A stretch of 62,615 bases of DNA from Chloroflexota bacterium (GTDB lineage: Bacteria > Chloroflexota > Limnocylindria > Limnocylindrales > CSP1-4). This document shows, in pieces, positions 60,355 through 62,615 of the stretch. The DNA lies in contig PMKV01000134.1 in NCBI GenBank assembly GCA_003157875.1, forward strand, positions 48,992 to 111,606. The letters run 5' to 3'. Position 1 is the first letter of the stretch. Each line of letters opens with the position of its first letter. Made by a program: the position numbers and the translations under genes. The notes beneath the pieces were generated by a model that searched no databases, was not told the DNA's origin, and worked only from the letters and a program-made list of their open reading frames with translations.

Positions 60355-61569
60355 TCACAGTTCGCCACTGAAAGCGCGGAGCTGAATGGAAGCGAAGAGC
60401 GCGTCGAATCGAGCTTGAGACACCCGGTGTTGTTCGCGCAGCGTCTCTACCATCGCGACCCTGTCGGCGAACACCCGCTGAATCGCAATCGGCGGGACCG
60501 CCAGATGCCAGCTCCGGAGTGCAGTCAAGTTGAAGTACTTCTGCACGGACGTGGATGCGCTCCGATGGATCTGTTCCTGGAACGTAGGCATTCTTATAGC
60601 GGCGTGGAGGAAGACCGGCAACACTCGGGATGGATTGACCGTGATCTTGCAAACGCCGGTTGTCGAGAGCAGGGCGTCGCCGATGTCGTCCGGGAAGATG
60701 CACGAGTTACCGAGAGTCCCAACACGCGTGATCAAGACATCTTGGGGCCAAATGCGGCTCCGCCGCAGGGACTCGAAGACAGATCGGTCGATGAAGAGCA
60801 GATCAGACCGTACGAATTCCCCTCCCTTGGAGACATTGCCAATCCGGATTACGGGTATCCCGGACTGCTTGTAGTGGTGCCGTTTCAGGCTGGAGCCGAA
60901 TGGCCCATCGACAATCGCATGTTTCTCGCCCGAGGCGATAGAAGCGATCGACTCGATAGGCCAGCCCATGTCCCCTGCAACCGGGTCGCCGAACATGTCG
61001 AGGAAGATGGATTGGGTGAGGGTATCGAGTTGGGCGAGGGCGGCACGGCGCTTGGCCCGCAGCGCTTCCGCCCGGTCCAACACGTCCGCGATTCGCCGCT
61101 GCTCCGGCAGTGGCGGGAGGGGCACTGAGATGCTGGCGAGGTCGGTCTTGCGCAGTGACGGAACGGTCGTGGCGGATGCCATGCGGTACAAGTCCACCGT
61201 CCGGAGGAAGTGGTAGAGATACCGACTCTCAATGCGCGCCGTCGGTATGGCCGCCATTGCATTGTTGTCGACCAGCAGTGGGCATCCTGCGATGACTCGA
61301 TGGTTCTGACGGATCGCCTCGCCGATCTTGGCGAAGAGGACACTTCCCTGGGGGATTGGCGTGGCGCCCAGCCGCTTCAGATCGACCTTGTCGACGTAGT
61401 GGTTGGACGAAGACAGGACGGACTTGCCGTTCCGCCCAGCTTTGGAGATGTCGCCGACTTTAGCCAAGGGATAGTCGCCGGCGGGTCGGCCTTGAAGATC
61501 CAACGGAAAAGCAACGCCGGCCCGGAGCGAGACGATATCTCCGAGGTGCGTGAGGGTCATGTCCCTCAC
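60355..61569 (-). CDS. hsdS: type I restriction-modification specificity subunit
   Basis: 404 residues with the two-half HsdS layout: target-recognition domain 1 (about 1-150, [40 protein letters not shown]), central conserved helix [20 protein letters not shown], target-recognition domain 2 (about 195-360, [33 protein letters not shown]) and a distal helix. It sets the bipartite DNA sequence recognised by the complex; that sequence cannot be read from the protein. GTG 61569 overlaps the hsdM stop (GTGA) and has AAGGGA seven bases upstream; ATG 61560 is the alternative. Confidence 0.95.
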   Translation of the reverse strand: MRDMTLTHLGDIVSLRAGVAFPLDLQGRPAGDYPLAKVGDISKAGRNGKSVLSSSNHYVDKVDLKRLGATPIPQGSVLFAKIGEAIRQNHRVIAGCPLLVDNNAMAAIPTARIESRYLYHFLRTVDLYRMASATTVPSLRKTDLASISVPLPPLPEQRRIADVLDRAEALRAKRRAALAQLDTLTQSIFLDMFGDPVAGDMGWPIESIASIASGEKHAIVDGPFGSSLKRHHYKQSGIPVIRIGNVSKGGEFVRSDLLFIDRSVFESLRRSRIWPQDVLITRVGTLGNSCIFPDDIGDALLSTTGVCKITVNPSRVLPVFLHAAIRMPTFQEQIHRSASTSVQKYFNLTALRSWHLAVPPIAIQRVFADRVAMVETLREQHRVSQARFDALFASIQLRAFSGEL

Positions 61570-62615
61570 TTCAACATCCCTTCCAGCTCGGCCATCTCCT
61601 GCTGGATCTCCTCCTCCAGCTTCGCCAGGTCGGCAAGGATCTCCTTGGGCGCCCGATGTTCGATCTCCTGGTGGACCTCTTCCCTGTAGCGATTGAGGGA
61701 GAGGTCGTAGCCTTGGGCGACGATGTCTGCCTTGGGGACGCAGAAGCTCTGTTCGGTTCGCGGGCGCTCGCGCTCTGCGGCGTCGCGCTCGGCCCAGCGA
61801 GCAAGCGCATCGGGCAAGTTGTTCTTGGCGTGTTCTTCGGCGGTCAGCGCCGTCGTCGGAACCGGGCCGAGCTTGTCTTCCGACAGTAGCGGCGTGCGTT
61901 TGTCGTCGAGGCTCCAGCCGTCCGCTTCGACGTCGTAGAACCAGACGTGGTCGGTGCCTCCGGAGTTGGTCTTGGTGAAGAGCAGGATCGCGGTCGAGAC
62001 GCCGGCGTAGGGCCGGAACGCGCCGCTCGGCAGCGACACCACGGCGTCCAGCTTCTGCTCCTCAACCAGCATCCGACGCAGCGTCTTGTGGGCGTTGCTC
62101 GATCCGAACAGAACGCCGTCGGGCACGATGACCGCCGCTCTGCCGCCGGGCTTCAAAAGTCGCAGGAAGAGCGCCAGGAAGAGCAGTTCGGTCTTCTTGG
62201 TCTTGACGATCGCCAGGAGGTCCTTGGCGGTGTTCTCGTAGTCGAGGCTGCCGGCGAAGGGCGGATTGGCGAGGACCAGGGTGTAGGCCTCTTCGTCGGC
62301 GGAGTGGTCCTGCGCGAGCGAGTCGCGGTAGCGGATATCCGGGTTCTCGACTCCGTGGAGGAGCATGTTCATGCTGCCGATGCGGAGCATGGTGTTGTCA
62401 AAGTCGAAGCCGTGGAACATCCCGTCGTGGAAATGAGCCCGGTGCTTGGCGTCGTGGAGCAGGCCGGGCTCGTTCGTGCGCAGGTACTCGCCGGCCGCCA
62501 CCAGGAAGCCGGCCGTGCCGCAGGCGGGGTCGCAGATGATGTCCGTCGGCTGGGGCGCGGTCATCGCCACCATCAGCGCGATGATGTGGCGCGGCGTGCG
62601 GAACTGGCCGTTCTG
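61566..62615 (-). CDS. hsdM: type I restriction-modification methyltransferase subunit (5'-truncated by window)
   Basis: About 349 residues of an N6-adenine methyltransferase; the frame is open to the window edge, starting [16 protein letters not shown], so the N-terminal helical domain and true start lie outside. The AdoMet motif [16 protein letters not shown], catalytic NPPF (in [12 protein letters not shown]) and [18 protein letters not shown] are present. The C-terminal coiled coil ([20 protein letters not shown]) contacts HsdS. It methylates the host target and, with HsdS and HsdR, forms the restriction complex. First gene of the operon; its stop overlaps the hsdS start. Confidence 0.95.
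   Translation of the reverse strand, partial: QNGQFRTPRHIIALMVAMTAPQPTDIICDPACGTAGFLVAAGEYLRTNEPGLLHDAKHRAHFHDGMFHGFDFDNTMLRIGSMNMLLHGVENPDIRYRDSLAQDHSADEEAYTLVLANPPFAGSLDYENTAKDLLAIVKTKKTELLFLALFLRLLKPGGRAAVIVPDGVLFGSSNAHKTLRRMLVEEQKLDAVVSLPSGAFRPYAGVSTAILLFTKTNSGGTDHVWFYDVEADGWSLDDKRTPLLSEDKLGPVPTTALTAEEHAKNNLPDALARWAERDAAERERPRTEQSFCVPKADIVAQGYDLSLNRYREEVHQEIEHRAPKEILADLAKLEEEIQQEMAELEGMLK

Overview
The window is a GC-rich bacterial chromosome segment in which nearly every gene has high-GC codon use. GTG starts are common, ribosome binding sites are strong (AGGAG/GGAGG), and many short secreted or lipid-anchored proteins carry Ser/Thr/Pro-rich linkers. The gene mix fits a Chloroflexota bacterium of the Limnocylindria type from soil or freshwater: a UvrD2-like helicase with an HRDC domain, a PPOX-type flavoprotein, carboxypeptidase-regulatory-like surface proteins, FecR/superinfection-immunity proteins and kelch and RCC1 lipoproteins. 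This placement is an inference from gene content; no rRNA or intact tRNA is present to prove it.

Left part (1-24.6 kb), mostly ordinary chromosome: the end of a 6-phosphogluconate dehydrogenase, an ArsR/DUF2087 regulator with a palindromic promoter, a UvrD2-like helicase, a DEAD-box RNA helicase, an aldo/keto reductase, asparagine synthetase, a Tat-exported arylsulfotransferase-family protein, an SGNH-hydrolase plus GH16 lipoprotein pair, a FecR-like membrane protein, a PPOX protein, a membrane-anchored GH25-like protein beside a NagZ-like GH3 lipoprotein, an ABC exporter, a large eight-repeat surface protein and a GNAT acetyltransferase. Two short gene remnants (a GH16 tail and a frameshifted BNR-type gene) show local decay.

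Middle part (24.6-55 kb), accessory: small secreted, lipoprotein or membrane proteins in many orientations, separated by unusually long spacers. Two repeat systems stand out. The first is a set of five pieces of the 3' half of a tRNA-Gly(UCC) gene (25.3, 26.5, 28.0, 29.6 and 47.6 kb). Three of them sit inside a conserved unit of about 100 bp that can fold into several hairpins. The second is a 105-bp direct repeat (104/105 identical) at 35.9 and 54.0 kb that flanks about 18 kb. Inside that interval lie a phage-like module (ParB-domain DNA methyltransferase, excisionase-like HTH, small coupled genes), an iteron-like cluster, three tandem paralogous membrane/coiled-coil genes and an ECF sigma/anti-sigma pair. 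An RCC1-repeat gene and a fibronectin-III surface gene share a conserved upstream region containing a GTAAG-N6-CTTAC palindrome and a second GTAAG exactly 43 bp away.

Right part (55-62.6 kb): a type I restriction-modification operon on the minus strand in the order hsdM (cut by the window edge), hsdS, a HEPN-like gene, hsdR, and an AlbA_2/Schlafen-type gene. The genes are tightly packed or overlapping, so restriction, modification and two probable accessory defence proteins are likely made from one transcript.
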